Source: Rugamonas rivuli (lineage in GTDB: Bacteria; Pseudomonadota; Gammaproteobacteria; Burkholderiales; Burkholderiaceae_D). Taken from it: a DNA stretch of 64,000 nucleotides. The notes under the pieces were generated by a model. The model saw only the letters and a list, made by a program, of their open reading frames with translations, was not told where the DNA came from and made no database searches. Position numbers and translations under genes: made by a program. The DNA is taken from contig NZ_WHUF01000004.1 in assembly GCF_009380165.1 (NCBI RefSeq), positions 186,001 through 250,000 of the forward strand. Direction: 5' to 3'. Of this stretch, positions 8,479 through 18,019 are shown piece after piece. Each line of letters starts with the position of its first letter. Position 1 is the stretch's first letter.

Positions 8479-9783
8479 ATGGCATTGAAACCGTTCGCGT
8501 TCGCAGCACTGGTGATGGCAATGAGTACCGCAAGCGCTGGCGCAGCAGCGCTGTCGCCGGTAGAGCAGAAGATCGTCGACGAGGTCAAGGCCCATTCGGA
8601 GCAAGGCTTGCAGCTGCTGGAGCGTTCGGTGAACATCAACAGCGGCACCATGAATCATGAAGGTGTGCGCGAAGTCGGCAAGCTGTTTCGCGAGCAGTTC
8701 GACCAGCTGGGTTTCAGCACCCGCTGGATCGACATGCCGCCCGCAGTCAAGCGCGCCGGCCACCTGCTCGCCACGCGCGAGGGCAAGCAAGGCAAGCGCC
8801 TGCTGCTGATCGGCCATCTGGATACCGTGTTTGAAAAAGACAGCCCGGTGCAACTGTGGAAGCGCGATGGCGCGCGCGTGCGCGGCCAGGGCGTCAACGA
8901 CATGAAGGGCGGCGACGTCATCATCGTCGAAGCGCTGCGCGCCTTGCAGCGCGTGGGCGCGCTGGATAACACCACCATCACCGTGATCTTCAGCGGCGAC
9001 GAGGAGAACGCCGGCGATCCGATCGACATCTCACGCGCCGACATGGTCGCAGCCGCCAAGCGCAGCGACATCGCGCTGGCCTTCGAAGCCACGGTGCGCG
9101 ACAAGACCGGCAAGGACACCGGCACCATCGGGCGCCGCGCGTCGTCGTCGTGGGATCTGGAAGTCAAAGGCAAACAAGGCCACTCCAGCGGCATCTTCAC
9201 CGAGAGCGCAGGCTATGGCGCCGTGTACGAAGCGGCGCGCATCGTCGACGCCTTCCGCCAGCAGGTGATGGAGCCTGACCTGACCTTCAGCCCGGGATTG
9301 ATCCTGGGCGGCACAGATGCCAGCGTCGATGGCACCGGATCGAAAGGCCAAGCCGCCGGCAAGGGCAATGTGATCGCGCGTACCGCAACGGTTCACGGCG
9401 ACCTGCGCTACCTGAGCTACGAGCAGCGCGACCGCGCCCACGCGAAGATGAAAGCCATCGTCGCGCAGAACCTGCCTGGCACCAGCGCCAGCATCAGCTT
9501 CCACGAATCGTATCCGCCGATGTCGCCGACGGCCGGCAACCTGGAGGTGCTGAAGACCTACTCGCAAGCCAGCGCCGATGCAGGCCTGGGCGAGATCCCC
9601 GCCCTGCCGCCCGGCCAGCGTGGCGCAGGCGACGTGCAATTCGTCGCCCCGCTGCTCGACAGCTTGGATGGACTGGGCGCCACCGGCAACGGCGCGCACT
9701 CGCCCGACGAAGATCTGGAAATCGCCTCGATCGAACGTGCGACTATTCGCACTGCGATCCTGCTGTATCGCCTCACGCGCTAA
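8479..9783 (+). CDS. Exported M20/M28-clan metallopeptidase (carboxypeptidase G2-like)
   Basis: This 434-residue zinc-dependent exopeptidase carries a Sec signal peptide (MALKPFAFAALVMAMSTASAGA), so it acts in the periplasm or outside. Metal ligands are recognisable in order: H-L-D-T (GHLDTVF, with catalytic Asp two residues after His), the bridging Asp in GVNDMKGG, the general base and metal Glu pair in GDEENAG, and the final His in NGAHSPDEDL. The lid/dimerisation domain lies between, with the usual GRRASSSWDLEVKGKQGHSS motif. It starts 19 nt after the PACE gene and could be co-transcribed, though no functional link is evident. Length is typical of glutamate carboxypeptidases. Confidence 0.88.
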   Translation: MALKPFAFAALVMAMSTASAGAAALSPVEQKIVDEVKAHSEQGLQLLERSVNINSGTMNHEGVREVGKLFREQFDQLGFSTRWIDMPPAVKRAGHLLATREGKQGKRLLLIGHLDTVFEKDSPVQLWKRDGARVRGQGVNDMKGGDVIIVEALRALQRVGALDNTTITVIFSGDEENAGDPIDISRADMVAAAKRSDIALAFEATVRDKTGKDTGTIGRRASSSWDLEVKGKQGHSSGIFTESAGYGAVYEAARIVDAFRQQVMEPDLTFSPGLILGGTDASVDGTGSKGQAAGKGNVIARTATVHGDLRYLSYEQRDRAHAKMKAIVAQNLPGTSASISFHESYPPMSPTAGNLEVLKTYSQASADAGLGEIPALPPGQRGAGDVQFVAPLLDSLDGLGATGNGAHSPDEDLEIASIERATIRTAILLYRLTR

Positions 9784-9807
9784 CGATCAAACCATTCCCC
9801 CGCTTGG

Positions 9808-9834
9808 CTCCTGATCTATCGCCTCACTCGCTGA
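9808..9834 (+). pseudogene. Remnant 3' end of an M20 peptidase paralogue
   Basis: Eight codons plus stop (LLIYRLTR) repeat the end of the M20 gene just upstream (ILLYRLTR ending at 9783), with synonymous differences (ACG to ACT) and a different stop (TGA for TAA). The match is short, but codon-level divergence suggests the residue of a deleted tandem paralogue rather than a recent copy. No further peptidase sequence is visible downstream. Confidence 0.4.
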
Positions 9835-10010
9835 GGCTATACCTTCGCCACAAAAAAAGTGACTGAAATCAACTATTTCTTGAGGTTCTACAAGTACTTA
9901 CCCGAACGTAGCGGCCATCATGTAACGACGGCCGGGTGAAATCATTTTGATCCAGTCACGGACCAAACTGGCACCCTCAAATAATTGCTACGTCATTCTC
10001 GGAGGAAGAC

Positions 10011-10259
10011 ATGAGATACCTGCGTGATTTGGATAACTTAATTGTCAAGGCAATAAAATCTGACGTGTCGAAAATTCCTTCATTTTTCAGTGGATTCATA
10101 GTTACATTCACGGCAGCTTCAGTTTTCATAATGATGAATCTTGGCGAAACCCCTGATATTTCAAACCCGGGTGTGATTGTGCTAATGGTTGTCACCGAAT
10201 TGTTGTGTTATCTGGCGATTTGGATTTACATCAAAAAGTTACCTTCACGTTGCTCGTAG
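10011..10259 (+). CDS. Small hypothetical membrane protein (82 aa), AT-rich
   Basis: The product has a charged N-terminus (MRYLRDLDNLIVKAIKSDVSK) and two predicted membrane helices (about residues 24-44 and 54-75) with a short basic C-terminus. A strong ribosome-binding site (CGGAGGAAG) sits 3-9 nt before the ATG. Base composition is clearly more AT-rich than the neighbours and codons such as ATA and TTA are used freely, which suggests acquired DNA. It stands alone between the M20 peptidase and a convergent membrane-protein gene. No family was recognised. Confidence 0.6.
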   Translation: MRYLRDLDNLIVKAIKSDVSKIPSFFSGFIVTFTAASVFIMMNLGETPDISNPGVIVLMVVTELLCYLAIWIYIKKLPSRCS

Positions 10260-10300
10260 TTATCGCTTGGTCAAATAGGGTTCTGCTGTCGCCATAGCAC

Positions 10301-10687
10301 TCAACTGCGCAACGCCGTAACCGCAACGCCGGCCAGTACGCCCAGGATCGCGATCAGCCCATAGGCGATCAGCGCCAGCATCGCAGCGCCTTTGGCCGCA
10401 AGCGGCTCACCACCGGCCGTGCGCGCACGGGGCGCCAGGTACCACGCGCCGATGCCGACCTGGATCACCATGCCGGCGGCTATCGACACCACTAGTGGAA
10501 TCGCATTGCCTGAAAGGCGGTTAAGCAGCGTGCCAGTGCCCAGCACCGTTAACAGAATCAGACTGAAGATACAAGCATCGCGCCAGCTCAGCAGCGCGCG
10601 TTTGTAGAGGAAGGCCGCGAGCTTGACGAGGCTGGTGTACAGCGCGATCGACAGCAGCAGCGGAATGAATGACAGTATTGAAGACAT
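10301..10687 (-). CDS. Hypothetical four-helix membrane protein (128 aa)
   Basis: The 128-residue product is almost entirely hydrophobic, with about four membrane segments (residues 4-24, 37-57, 62-84 and 101-124) and a short polar loop (APRARTAGGEPLAAKG). It has no recognised motif. It lies downstream of lpdA on the same strand, but a strong terminator (10701-10728) separates them, so it probably has its own promoter or depends on readthrough. No function is proposed. Confidence 0.65.
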   Translation of the reverse strand: MSSILSFIPLLLSIALYTSLVKLAAFLYKRALLSWRDACIFSLILLTVLGTGTLLNRLSGNAIPLVVSIAAGMVIQVGIGAWYLAPRARTAGGEPLAAKGAAMLALIAYGLIAILGVLAGVAVTALRS

Positions 10688-10700
10688 CTTGAAAGCCTAT

Positions 10701-10728
10701 AAAAAAACCGGGAACAAGTCCCGGTTTT
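10701..10728 (-). terminator. Rho-independent terminator of the pyruvate dehydrogenase operon
   Basis: A perfect 10-bp stem, AAAACCGGGA (10704-10713) with TCCCGGTTTT (10719-10728), has a 5-nt loop. Read on the minus strand it ends in a run of seven T, directly after lpdA. The T run on the plus side is only four long, so termination is mainly in the minus direction. Confidence 0.85.
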
Positions 10729-10743
10729 GTGATGCTGCGTTGC

Positions 10744-12528
10744 TTAGCGCTTGCGTGGCGGAGGCAGGTCGGTGCAGACGCCTTCGTACACCTCTGCGGC
10801 CATGCCGATCGACTCGCCCAAGGTCGGGTGCGGGTGGATCGTCTTGCCGATGTCGGTGCCGTCGCAACCCATCTCGATCGCCAGCGCGATCTCGCCGATC
10901 ATGTCGCCGGCGTGCGTGCCGACGATGGTGCCGCCGATGATGCGGTGCGTTTCAGCGTCGAACAGCAGCTTGGTGAAGCCCTCTGCGCGGCCATTGGCCA
11001 CGGCGCGGCCGCTCGCTGCCCAAGGGAAGTGGCCCTTCTCGACCTTGATGCCCTTGGCTTTCGCTTCGTCTTCGGTGATGCCGGCCCATGCCACTTCCGG
11101 ATCGGTGTAGGCCACCGATGGAATCACCTTCACATCGAAGTGCGACTTCTGGCCCGCTGCAGCTTCCGCCGCCACGTGGCCTTCGTGCACCGCCTTGTGC
11201 GCCAGCATAGGCTGGCCCACCAGGTCGCCGATGGCGAAGATGTTCGGCACGTTGGTGCGCATCTGGCTGTCGACAGGGATGAAGCCGCGATCGGACACGA
11301 TCACGCCTGCCTTGTCGGCGGCGATCTTCTTCCCGTTCGGGCTGCGGCCCACTGCGACCAGCACCAGGTCGTAGATCTGCGGGGCTGGCGCGGCAGCGCC
11401 GGCTTCCGCCGCTTCGAACGTGACTTTGATCCCTTCCGGCAGCGCTTCAACGCCGACCGTTTTGGTCTTGGTCATGATGTTGTCGAAGCGCTTTTCGTTG
11501 AACTTCTGCCAGACCTTGACCGCATCGCGGTCGGCGCCTTGCATCAACCCGTCCATCATTTCGACCACGTCGATGCGCGCGCCGAAGGTCGAGTACACGG
11601 TAGCCATTTCCAGGCCGATGATGCCGCCGCCGATGACCAGCATGCGTTTCGGGATCTGACGCAGTTCCAGCGCGCCGGTCGAATCGACGATGCGTGGATC
11701 TTCAGGCACGAACGGCAGCTTCACCACGGCCGAACCGGCTGCGATGATGGCCTGCTTGAACTGCACCACTTTCTTGGTGCCGTCGCCGGCCGTGACTTCG
11801 ATGTGGTTCGCGCTCAGGAACTGGCCGACGCCGGTGACGACTTGCGTCTTGCGTGCCTTGGCCATGCCGGCCAGACCGCCGGTCATGTTCTTGATGACGC
11901 CTTCCTTGTACTTGCGTACCTGGTCGATGTCGATGGTCGGCTTGGCGAAGGTGACGCCGGTGTTGGACATGTGCGAGGTTTCGTCGATCACCGACGCCAC
12001 GTGCAGCAGCGCTTTCGACGGGATGCAACCTACGTTCAGGCACACGCCGCCCAGCGTTTCGTAACGCTCGACGATCACGGTGTTCAGGCCCAGGTCCGCA
12101 GCGCGGAACGCAGCGGAGTAACCGCCAGGACCGCCGCCCAGTACCATCATGTCGCAGTCGATGTCGACCTGGCCGGCGTAGCTGCTACCGGCTGGTGCGG
12201 CGATCGGTGCGGCTGGCGCAGGTGCAGCGGCCGGAGCCGGAGCTGCCGCAGCAGGCGCCGGCGCGGCGGCAGGAGCCGCAGCAGCCGCGCCAGCGGAAGC
12301 TTCAACCACCAGCATCAGCGAGCCTTCCTTGACCTTGTCGCCAACCTTGATCTTCACTTCCTTCACCACACCTGCGTGCGACGAAGGAACTTCCATGCTG
12401 GCCTTGTCCGATTCAACGGTGATCAGCGACTGATCGACCTTGATCGTATCGCCAACCTTGACCATCACCTCGATCACTTCAACTTCTGCGAAGTCGCCGA
12501 TGTTCGGCACTTTCACTTCTGTGCTCAT
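10744..12528 (-). CDS. lpdA: Dihydrolipoamide dehydrogenase (E3) with N-terminal lipoyl domain
   Basis: This 594-residue E3 reoxidises dihydrolipoamide of the pyruvate dehydrogenase complex with NAD+. Residues 1-78 are a lipoyl domain with the modified Lys42 in the ESDKASME motif. An Ala/Pro-rich linker of about 40 residues follows. The flavoenzyme part starts near 126 with the FAD motif [10 protein letters not shown]. The redox-active disulfide is Cys163/Cys168 in [13 protein letters not shown]. The NAD site is GGGIIGLE, and the catalytic His-Glu pair is in HPHPTLGES near the C-terminus. Fusion of a lipoyl domain to E3 is known in beta- and some gammaproteobacterial PDH operons. It is the third gene after aceE and aceF, 9 nt from aceF. 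Confidence 0.95.
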   Translation of the reverse strand: MSTEVKVPNIGDFAEVEVIEVMVKVGDTIKVDQSLITVESDKASMEVPSSHAGVVKEVKIKVGDKVKEGSLMLVVEASAGAAAAAPAAAPAPAAAAPAPAAAPAPAAPIAAPAGSSYAGQVDIDCDMMVLGGGPGGYSAAFRAADLGLNTVIVERYETLGGVCLNVGCIPSKALLHVASVIDETSHMSNTGVTFAKPTIDIDQVRKYKEGVIKNMTGGLAGMAKARKTQVVTGVGQFLSANHIEVTAGDGTKKVVQFKQAIIAAGSAVVKLPFVPEDPRIVDSTGALELRQIPKRMLVIGGGIIGLEMATVYSTFGARIDVVEMMDGLMQGADRDAVKVWQKFNEKRFDNIMTKTKTVGVEALPEGIKVTFEAAEAGAAAPAPQIYDLVLVAVGRSPNGKKIAADKAGVIVSDRGFIPVDSQMRTNVPNIFAIGDLVGQPMLAHKAVHEGHVAAEAAAGQKSHFDVKVIPSVAYTDPEVAWAGITEDEAKAKGIKVEKGHFPWAASGRAVANGRAEGFTKLLFDAETHRIIGGTIVGTHAGDMIGEIALAIEMGCDGTDIGKTIHPHPTLGESIGMAAEVYEGVCTDLPPPRKR

Positions 12529-12537
12529 AGTCGCTCC

Positions 12538-14196
12538 TTACAGCAGAATTTTGCGCATGTCGCCGAGCACTTCGCTCAGGTACACGGAGAAGCGAGCACC
12601 CATCGCGCCGTCGACCACGCGGTGGTCGTAGGACAGCGAGGTACCCATCATCAGGCGAGGCTGGAAGGCCTTGCCGTCCCAAACCGGCTTGATCGACGCC
12701 TTGGACAGGCCAAGGATCGCCACTTCCGGCGCGTTGACGATAGGAGTGAAGTGCGTGCCGCCGATGCCGCCCAGCGACGAGATGGTGAAGCTGGCGCCTT
12801 GCATATCGGTCGGTTTCAGCTTGCCTTCGCGCGCTTGCAGCGACAGCTCGGTCATTTCGCGGGCGATCTGCGAGACCGATTTCTGGTCGGCGTTTTTGAT
12901 CACTGGCACAACCAGGCCGTTCGGCGTGTCGGCTGCGAAGCCGATGTTGTAGTACTGCTTGAGGATCAGGTTTTCACCCTTCTCATCCAGCGACGCGTTA
13001 AACGCCGGGAATTTCTTCAGCGCGGCGACCGATGCCTTGATGACGAAGGCCAGCATGGTCAGCTTGGCCGCATCCTTGTTCTTGGCGTTGGCGTTGTTGG
13101 TCTCGACGCGGAACGCTTCCAGGTCGGTGATGTCGGCATCGTCGAACTGCGTGACGTGCGGGATCATGACCCAGTTGCGGTGCAGGTTAGGACCAGAGAT
13201 TTTCTTGATGCGCGACAGCGGCAGCAGTTCGGTAGGACCGAATTTGCTGAAGTCGATCACCGGCCATGGCAGCACGCTCATGCCGCCGTTGCCGCCTGCT
13301 GGCGACGATGCGCCGGCAGGTGCTGCGGTGGTACCAGCCATCACGCCCTTGACGTAGTTCTGCACGTCCAGCTGGGTGATGCGGCCTTTAGGACCGGAGC
13401 CAGGCACCTTGAGCAGATCCACGCCCAGTTCGCGGGCGAACTTGCGGATCGAAGGCGATGCGTGCGCCAGCTTGCCGGTTTGGACCGAACCTTGCGACGC
13501 GGCCGGTGCGGCTGCGGCGGCAGGCGCCGGCGAAGGCGCGGCAGCAGCGGCAGCTGGAGCGGCTGCGGCAGCAGGGGCAGCAGCGGCAGGAGCCGGAGCA
13601 GCAGCGCCGCCGGTGGCTTCAACCACCAGCACGATGGAACCCATTGCAACCTTGTCGCCAACCTTGATCTTCACTTCCTTCACCACACCTGCGTGCGACG
13701 AAGGGATTTCCATGCTGGCTTTGTCCGATTCAACGGTCAGCAGCGATTGATCGACCTTGATCGTGTCGCCAACTTTGACCATCACTTCGATGACTTCAAC
13801 TTCCTTGAAGTCGCCGATGTCCGGCACTTTGACTTCGACCGGGCCGGCCGAAACGGCGGCAGCCGGCGCAGGTGCCGGCGCGGCAGCGGCGGCAGGCGCC
13901 GGTGCTGGAGCCGCAGCGGCTGGTGCAGGTGCGGCAGCGGCAGGAGCGGCGGCAGCGCCATCAGCTTCCAGCAACAGCAGCAGCGAACCCATAGCCACCT
14001 TGTCGCCGACCTTGACCTTGATTTCCTTGACCACGCCAGCGGCGGACGAAGGAATCTCCATGCTGGCCTTGTCCGATTCAACGGTAATCAGCGACTGGTC
14101 CACCTTGATGGTGTCGCCTACTTTGATCATCAACTCGATGATTTCAACTTCCTTGAAATCACCGATATCCGGGACTTTAACTTCCACAATGCTCAT
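12538..14196 (-). CDS. aceF: Dihydrolipoamide acetyltransferase, PDH E2, two lipoyl domains
   Basis: This 552-residue E2 core transfers acetyl groups to CoA. It has two N-terminal lipoyl domains with lysines Lys43 and Lys159, both in ESDKASME motifs. They are separated and followed by long Ala/Pro linkers that act as swinging arms. The peripheral subunit-binding domain is around residues 248-285 ([15 protein letters not shown]...[11 protein letters not shown]). The catalytic domain ends with the active-site DHRVVDGA. E. coli E2 has three lipoyl domains. Here there are two, and the third is on lpdA. Start is ATG 19 nt after the aceE stop. Confidence 0.95.
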   Translation of the reverse strand: MSIVEVKVPDIGDFKEVEIIELMIKVGDTIKVDQSLITVESDKASMEIPSSAAGVVKEIKVKVGDKVAMGSLLLLLEADGAAAAPAAAAPAPAAAAPAPAPAAAAAPAPAPAAAVSAGPVEVKVPDIGDFKEVEVIEVMVKVGDTIKVDQSLLTVESDKASMEIPSSHAGVVKEVKIKVGDKVAMGSIVLVVEATGGAAAPAPAAAAPAAAAAPAAAAAAPSPAPAAAAAPAASQGSVQTGKLAHASPSIRKFARELGVDLLKVPGSGPKGRITQLDVQNYVKGVMAGTTAAPAGASSPAGGNGGMSVLPWPVIDFSKFGPTELLPLSRIKKISGPNLHRNWVMIPHVTQFDDADITDLEAFRVETNNANAKNKDAAKLTMLAFVIKASVAALKKFPAFNASLDEKGENLILKQYYNIGFAADTPNGLVVPVIKNADQKSVSQIAREMTELSLQAREGKLKPTDMQGASFTISSLGGIGGTHFTPIVNAPEVAILGLSKASIKPVWDGKAFQPRLMMGTSLSYDHRVVDGAMGARFSVYLSEVLGDMRKILL

Positions 14197-14215
14197 AGCG
14201 TCTGCTCCGTTCTAA

Positions 14216-16906
14216 TTATTGAGTCACCGGATTTGGCTTGTTGGCGTTCAGGCCGTACTTGACGACTGCCTGTTCCACCACCTTCGCGTCGATCTTGCCT
14301 TCTTCCGCCAGCGATTTCAGCGCAGCGACCGTGATGTAGTAACGGTTCACTTCGAAGAACTCGCGCAGTGCGGCGCGGGTGTCCGAACGGCCGAAACCAT
14401 CGGTGCCCAGCACGCGGTAGGTGCGGTCTTTCGGGATGAAGGCGCGGATCTGCTCAGCAAACGCACGCATGTAATCGGTCGTCGCAACGATAGGGCCGGT
14501 CGTATCCTTCAGCAGCTGCGCCACGTACGGCACGCGTTGTTCCTTGGTCGGGTTGACCAGGTTCCAGCGCTCTGCGTCCTGGCCGTCGCGGGCCACCAGC
14601 GTCAGCGACGGAGCGGACCACACGTCGGCGGCGATGTTCCAGTCGTTCTTCAGCAGTTCTGCGGCGAAGATCGATTCGCGCAGGATGGTGCCGGAGCCGA
14701 TCAGCTGCACGCGCTGCTTGGCTTTCTCGTCGCCTTTCTGCAGCAGGTACATACCCTTCAGGATGCCCTCTTCCTGGCCCGGCTTGATGCCTGGGTGCGG
14801 GTAGTTCTCGTTCATGATGGTGATGTAGTAGAACACGTCTTCCTGATCTTCCACCATGCGGCGCATACCGTCCTGGATGATCACGGCCAGTTCGTGGCCG
14901 AAGGTCGGATCGTAAGGCATGCAGTTCGGTACAGCCGCTGCGAACAGGTGGCTATGACCGTCTTCGTGTTGCAGACCTTCGCCGTTCAGCGTCGTACGGC
15001 CGGCGGTGCCGCCCATCAGGAAGCCACGGGCGCGCATGTCGGCGGCGGCCCATACCAGGTCGCCGATACGCTGCATGCCGAACATCGAGTAGTACGTGTA
15101 GAACGGGATCATCACGCGGTTGTTGGTCGAGTACGAAGTCGCCGCAGCGATCCACGAGCTCATACCACCGGCTTCATTGATACCCTCTTGCAGGATCTGG
15201 CCGGCCTTGTCTTCGCGGTAGTACATGACCTGGTCTTTGTCGACCGGCTCGTACAACTGGCCTTGCTGGTTGAAGATACCAACCTGGCGGAACAGGCCTT
15301 CCATACCGAAGGTGCGCGACTCGTCGACCAGCACCGGCACGATACGCGAACCGACGCTGGAGTCTTTCAGCAGCGTGGTCAGGATACGCACGTAGGTCTG
15401 GGTGCTCGATACTTCGCGGCCTTCAGCGGTCGCATCCAGCACGTTCTGGAACGCGGACAGTGGCGGCACGGTCAGCTTCTCGTCGGCTTGCATGCGGCGG
15501 GCCGGCAGGTAGCCGCCCAGCGCGGCGCGGCGCTCGTGCAGGTACTTGATTTCCGGTGCGTCGTCGGCAGGCTTGTAGAACGGGATATCGGCCAGCTTGT
15601 CGTCCGGGATAGGGATCGAGTAGCGGTCGCGCATTTCGCGCACCGCTTCGTCGGTCAGTTTCTTGGTGTTGTGCGCGGTGTTGCGCGCTTCGCCGTGCTT
15701 GCCCATGCCGAAGCCCTTGATGGTTTTCACCAGCAGGACGGTCGGTTGGCCTTTGTGTTCCTGTGCGACCTTGAAAGCCGCGTAGATCTTGTGCGGATCG
15801 TGGCCGCCACGGGTCAGGCGCCAGATGTCGTCGTCGGTCATGTTGGCGACCATCTCCAGCAGCTTAGGATGCTTGCCGAAGAAGTTGGCGCGCACGTAGG
15901 CGCCGTCTTTCGCTTTGTAGTTCTGGTATTCGCCGTCGACGGTTTCCATCATCACTTTGCGCAGGATGCCTTCTTTGTCCTGCTTCAGCAGCGCGTCCCA
16001 ACCCGGGCCCCAGATGACTTTGACGACGTTCCAGCCGGCGCCGCGGAAGTCCGCTTCCAGCTCTTGAATGATCTTGCCGTTGCCGCGCACAGGACCGTCC
16101 AGGCGTTGCAGGTTGCAGTTGACGACGATGACCAGGTTGTCCAGCTTCTCGCGCGCGGCCATGCCGATTGCGCCCAGCGATTCCGGTTCGTCCATCTCGC
16201 CGTCGCCGCAGAATGCCCAGACTTTACGGTCGGTGGTGTCGGCGATCGAGCGCGCGTGCAGGTACTTCAGGAAGCGCGCCTGGTAGATCGCCATCAACGG
16301 GCCCAGGCCCATCGACACGGTCGGGAACTGCCAGAAGTTCGGCATCAGTTTCGGGTGCGGATACGAGGACAGGCCCTTGCCGTCGACTTCGCGACGGTAA
16401 TGGGTCAGCTGCTCTTCGGTCAGGCGGCCTTCGAGGAACGCGCGGGCGTACACGCCTGGCGAGGAGTGGCCCTGGATGTACAGCAGATCGCCGCCGTGGC
16501 TTTCGCTAGGCGCTTTCCAGAAGTGGTTGAAGCCGATGCCCAGCATGTTGGCCAGCGAGGCGAACGAGGACAGGTGGCCACCGAGGTCGCCGTCGACGCG
16601 GTTGGCCTTGACGACCATCGCCATGGCGTTCCAGCGCATCCACGAGCGCAGCTTCTCTTCGTATTCCAGATTGCCTGGGCAGTGGGTTTCGAGGTGGGCG
16701 GGGATGGTGTTGACGTATGCGGTATTGGCGGAGAACGGGATGTCCGAGCCGCTTTGGCGGGCCAGATCGATCAGGCGTTCCATCAGGTAGTGAGCACGTT
16801 CAGGGCCCTCTTGTTCCAGCACTGCGGCCAGTGCGTCCAACCATTCTTTGGTTTCTTGCGAATCAGGGTCGGGGTTTGCCGTTACCTGGTCAAGTTGAGC
16901 TGACAT
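14216..16906 (-). CDS. aceE: Pyruvate dehydrogenase E1 component, homodimeric type
   Basis: This 896-residue thiamine-diphosphate enzyme decarboxylates pyruvate and acetylates the E2 lipoyl groups. The ThDP/Mg2+ motif runs from GDGEMDEPESLG to VVNCN near residues 232-265. The length matches the single-chain alpha2 type of E. coli AceE (887), not the alpha/beta heterotetramer. It is the first gene of the operon and is preceded by a good ribosome-binding site (AGGAG, about 10 nt from ATG on the minus strand). The 237-bp region upstream is shared with divergent folD, and no PdhR-like gene is visible nearby. Confidence 0.96.
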   Translation of the reverse strand: MSAQLDQVTANPDPDSQETKEWLDALAAVLEQEGPERAHYLMERLIDLARQSGSDIPFSANTAYVNTIPAHLETHCPGNLEYEEKLRSWMRWNAMAMVVKANRVDGDLGGHLSSFASLANMLGIGFNHFWKAPSESHGGDLLYIQGHSSPGVYARAFLEGRLTEEQLTHYRREVDGKGLSSYPHPKLMPNFWQFPTVSMGLGPLMAIYQARFLKYLHARSIADTTDRKVWAFCGDGEMDEPESLGAIGMAAREKLDNLVIVVNCNLQRLDGPVRGNGKIIQELEADFRGAGWNVVKVIWGPGWDALLKQDKEGILRKVMMETVDGEYQNYKAKDGAYVRANFFGKHPKLLEMVANMTDDDIWRLTRGGHDPHKIYAAFKVAQEHKGQPTVLLVKTIKGFGMGKHGEARNTAHNTKKLTDEAVREMRDRYSIPIPDDKLADIPFYKPADDAPEIKYLHERRAALGGYLPARRMQADEKLTVPPLSAFQNVLDATAEGREVSSTQTYVRILTTLLKDSSVGSRIVPVLVDESRTFGMEGLFRQVGIFNQQGQLYEPVDKDQVMYYREDKAGQILQEGINEAGGMSSWIAAATSYSTNNRVMIPFYTYYSMFGMQRIGDLVWAAADMRARGFLMGGTAGRTTLNGEGLQHEDGHSHLFAAAVPNCMPYDPTFGHELAVIIQDGMRRMVEDQEDVFYYITIMNENYPHPGIKPGQEEGILKGMYLLQKGDEKAKQRVQLIGSGTILRESIFAAELLKNDWNIAADVWSAPSLTLVARDGQDAERWNLVNPTKEQRVPYVAQLLKDTTGPIVATTDYMRAFAEQIRAFIPKDRTYRVLGTDGFGRSDTRAALREFFEVNRYYITVAALKSLAEEGKIDAKVVEQAVVKYGLNANKPNPVTQ

Positions 16907-17108
16907 GTATTAAGTCTCCTGAGTTTGAATGCTGACGTGACGCTGATTATTTACCAATACTTCGATGCCGTGTGCGATTCTAACAGCAGTTTTCTTCTTT
17001 TTCAAATTACGATACGTCATTCCGTATTGTGAAATCACCCCATGAAATTCTTGTGCGCCGCAGCATCACTAAACCACGGGAAACGAGGCGGAGTGCGCGC
17101 TGCGGCTT

Positions 17109-17114
17109 TATAAT
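17109..17114 (+). promoter_or_regulatory. Putative -10 element of folD
   Basis: A perfect TATAAT hexamer lies 29 nt before the folD ATG, a plausible distance for a short leader. No good -35 match is present 16-18 nt further upstream, so this is a weak promoter call. Confidence 0.4.
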
Positions 17115-17143
17115 CCTGCTTTCCTCTCCAACCTGGTTAAATC

Positions 17144-17989
17144 ATGCCTGCTCAACTGATCGACGGAATCGCCCTCTCCCAAAAACTGCGCGCGGAAATT
17201 GCTGCACGTGCTGCCGCCCTCACCGCACTAGGCAAACAGCCCGGCCTGGCCGTGATCATCGTCGGCGACGACCCGGCCAGCCATGTGTATGTGCGCAACA
17301 AGGTCAAGGCTTGCGAGGACGCCGGTTTCTATTCCTTGAAGGATCAGTACCCTGCCGACCTGAGCGAATCCGCCCTGCTGGAACGCATCGCCGCGCTGAA
17401 CGCCGATCCGGCCATCCACGGCATCCTGGTGCAAATGCCGCTGCCTAAGCACATCGACCCGCACAAGGTCATCGAAGCGATCTCCACCAAGAAAGACGTG
17501 GACGGCTACTCGGTGCTGAGCGCCGGCGAGCTGATGGCCGGCCTGGACGGTTTCCGTCCTTGCACGCCGTACGGCTGCATGAAGCTGATCGAAAGCACCG
17601 GCGTCAACCTACGCGGCAAGCACGCGGTCGTCATCGGCCGCAGCAACACCGTCGGCAAGCCGATGGCGCTGCTGCTCTTGCAAGCCAACGCCACCGTCAC
17701 CATCTGTCATAGTGCGACGCCGGACCTGGGCCTGTACACCCGCCAGGCCGACGTTGTTGTGGCTGCAACCGGCCGCCGCAATACGCTGACCGCTGATATG
17801 GTGAAGCCGGGCGCGATCGTCATCGACGTCGGCATCAACCGTGATGAAGCGGGCAAGCTGTGCGGCGACGTCGATTTCGCCGGCATCAAGGAAGTGGCTT
17901 CGCACATCACGCCGGTACCAGGCGGCGTGGGTCCGATGACCATCACCATGCTGCTGATGAACACCGTCGAAGCGGCCGAGCGCACTTAA
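17144..17989 (+). CDS. folD: Bifunctional methylenetetrahydrofolate dehydrogenase/cyclohydrolase FolD
   Basis: This 281-residue cytosolic enzyme interconverts 5,10-methylene- and 10-formyl-tetrahydrofolate using NADP+. The family signatures are visible: [14 protein letters not shown] with the catalytic Lys, the QMPLP-type loop ([12 protein letters not shown]), the Rossmann motif [12 protein letters not shown], and the C-terminal PGGVGPMT. Length is typical (about 280-290). It is divergent from aceE and 30 nt upstream of prlC in the same direction, so the two may be co-transcribed. Confidence 0.96.
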   Translation: MPAQLIDGIALSQKLRAEIAARAAALTALGKQPGLAVIIVGDDPASHVYVRNKVKACEDAGFYSLKDQYPADLSESALLERIAALNADPAIHGILVQMPLPKHIDPHKVIEAISTKKDVDGYSVLSAGELMAGLDGFRPCTPYGCMKLIESTGVNLRGKHAVVIGRSNTVGKPMALLLLQANATVTICHSATPDLGLYTRQADVVVAATGRRNTLTADMVKPGAIVIDVGINRDEAGKLCGDVDFAGIKEVASHITPVPGGVGPMTITMLLMNTVEAAERT

Positions 17990-18019
17990 TACAACCGTAT
18001 CGAACTTATTGGACTCAAG

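Noticed and set aside
10729..14262. 1177-codon open frame on the plus strand
   Set aside because: It is the antisense of lpdA and aceF. GC-rich codon bias keeps the opposite frame open; the composition (His/Arg/Val runs) is that of a shadow frame and no family motif is present.
14219..16903. 894-codon plus-strand frame over aceE
   Set aside because: Antisense shadow of a fully conserved E1 enzyme; no ribosome-binding site or domain.
16907..17143. PdhR-like operator upstream of aceE
   Set aside because: No convincing A-T-T-G-G-T-x3-A-C-C-A-A-T-like dyad was found in the 237-bp aceE-folD region.
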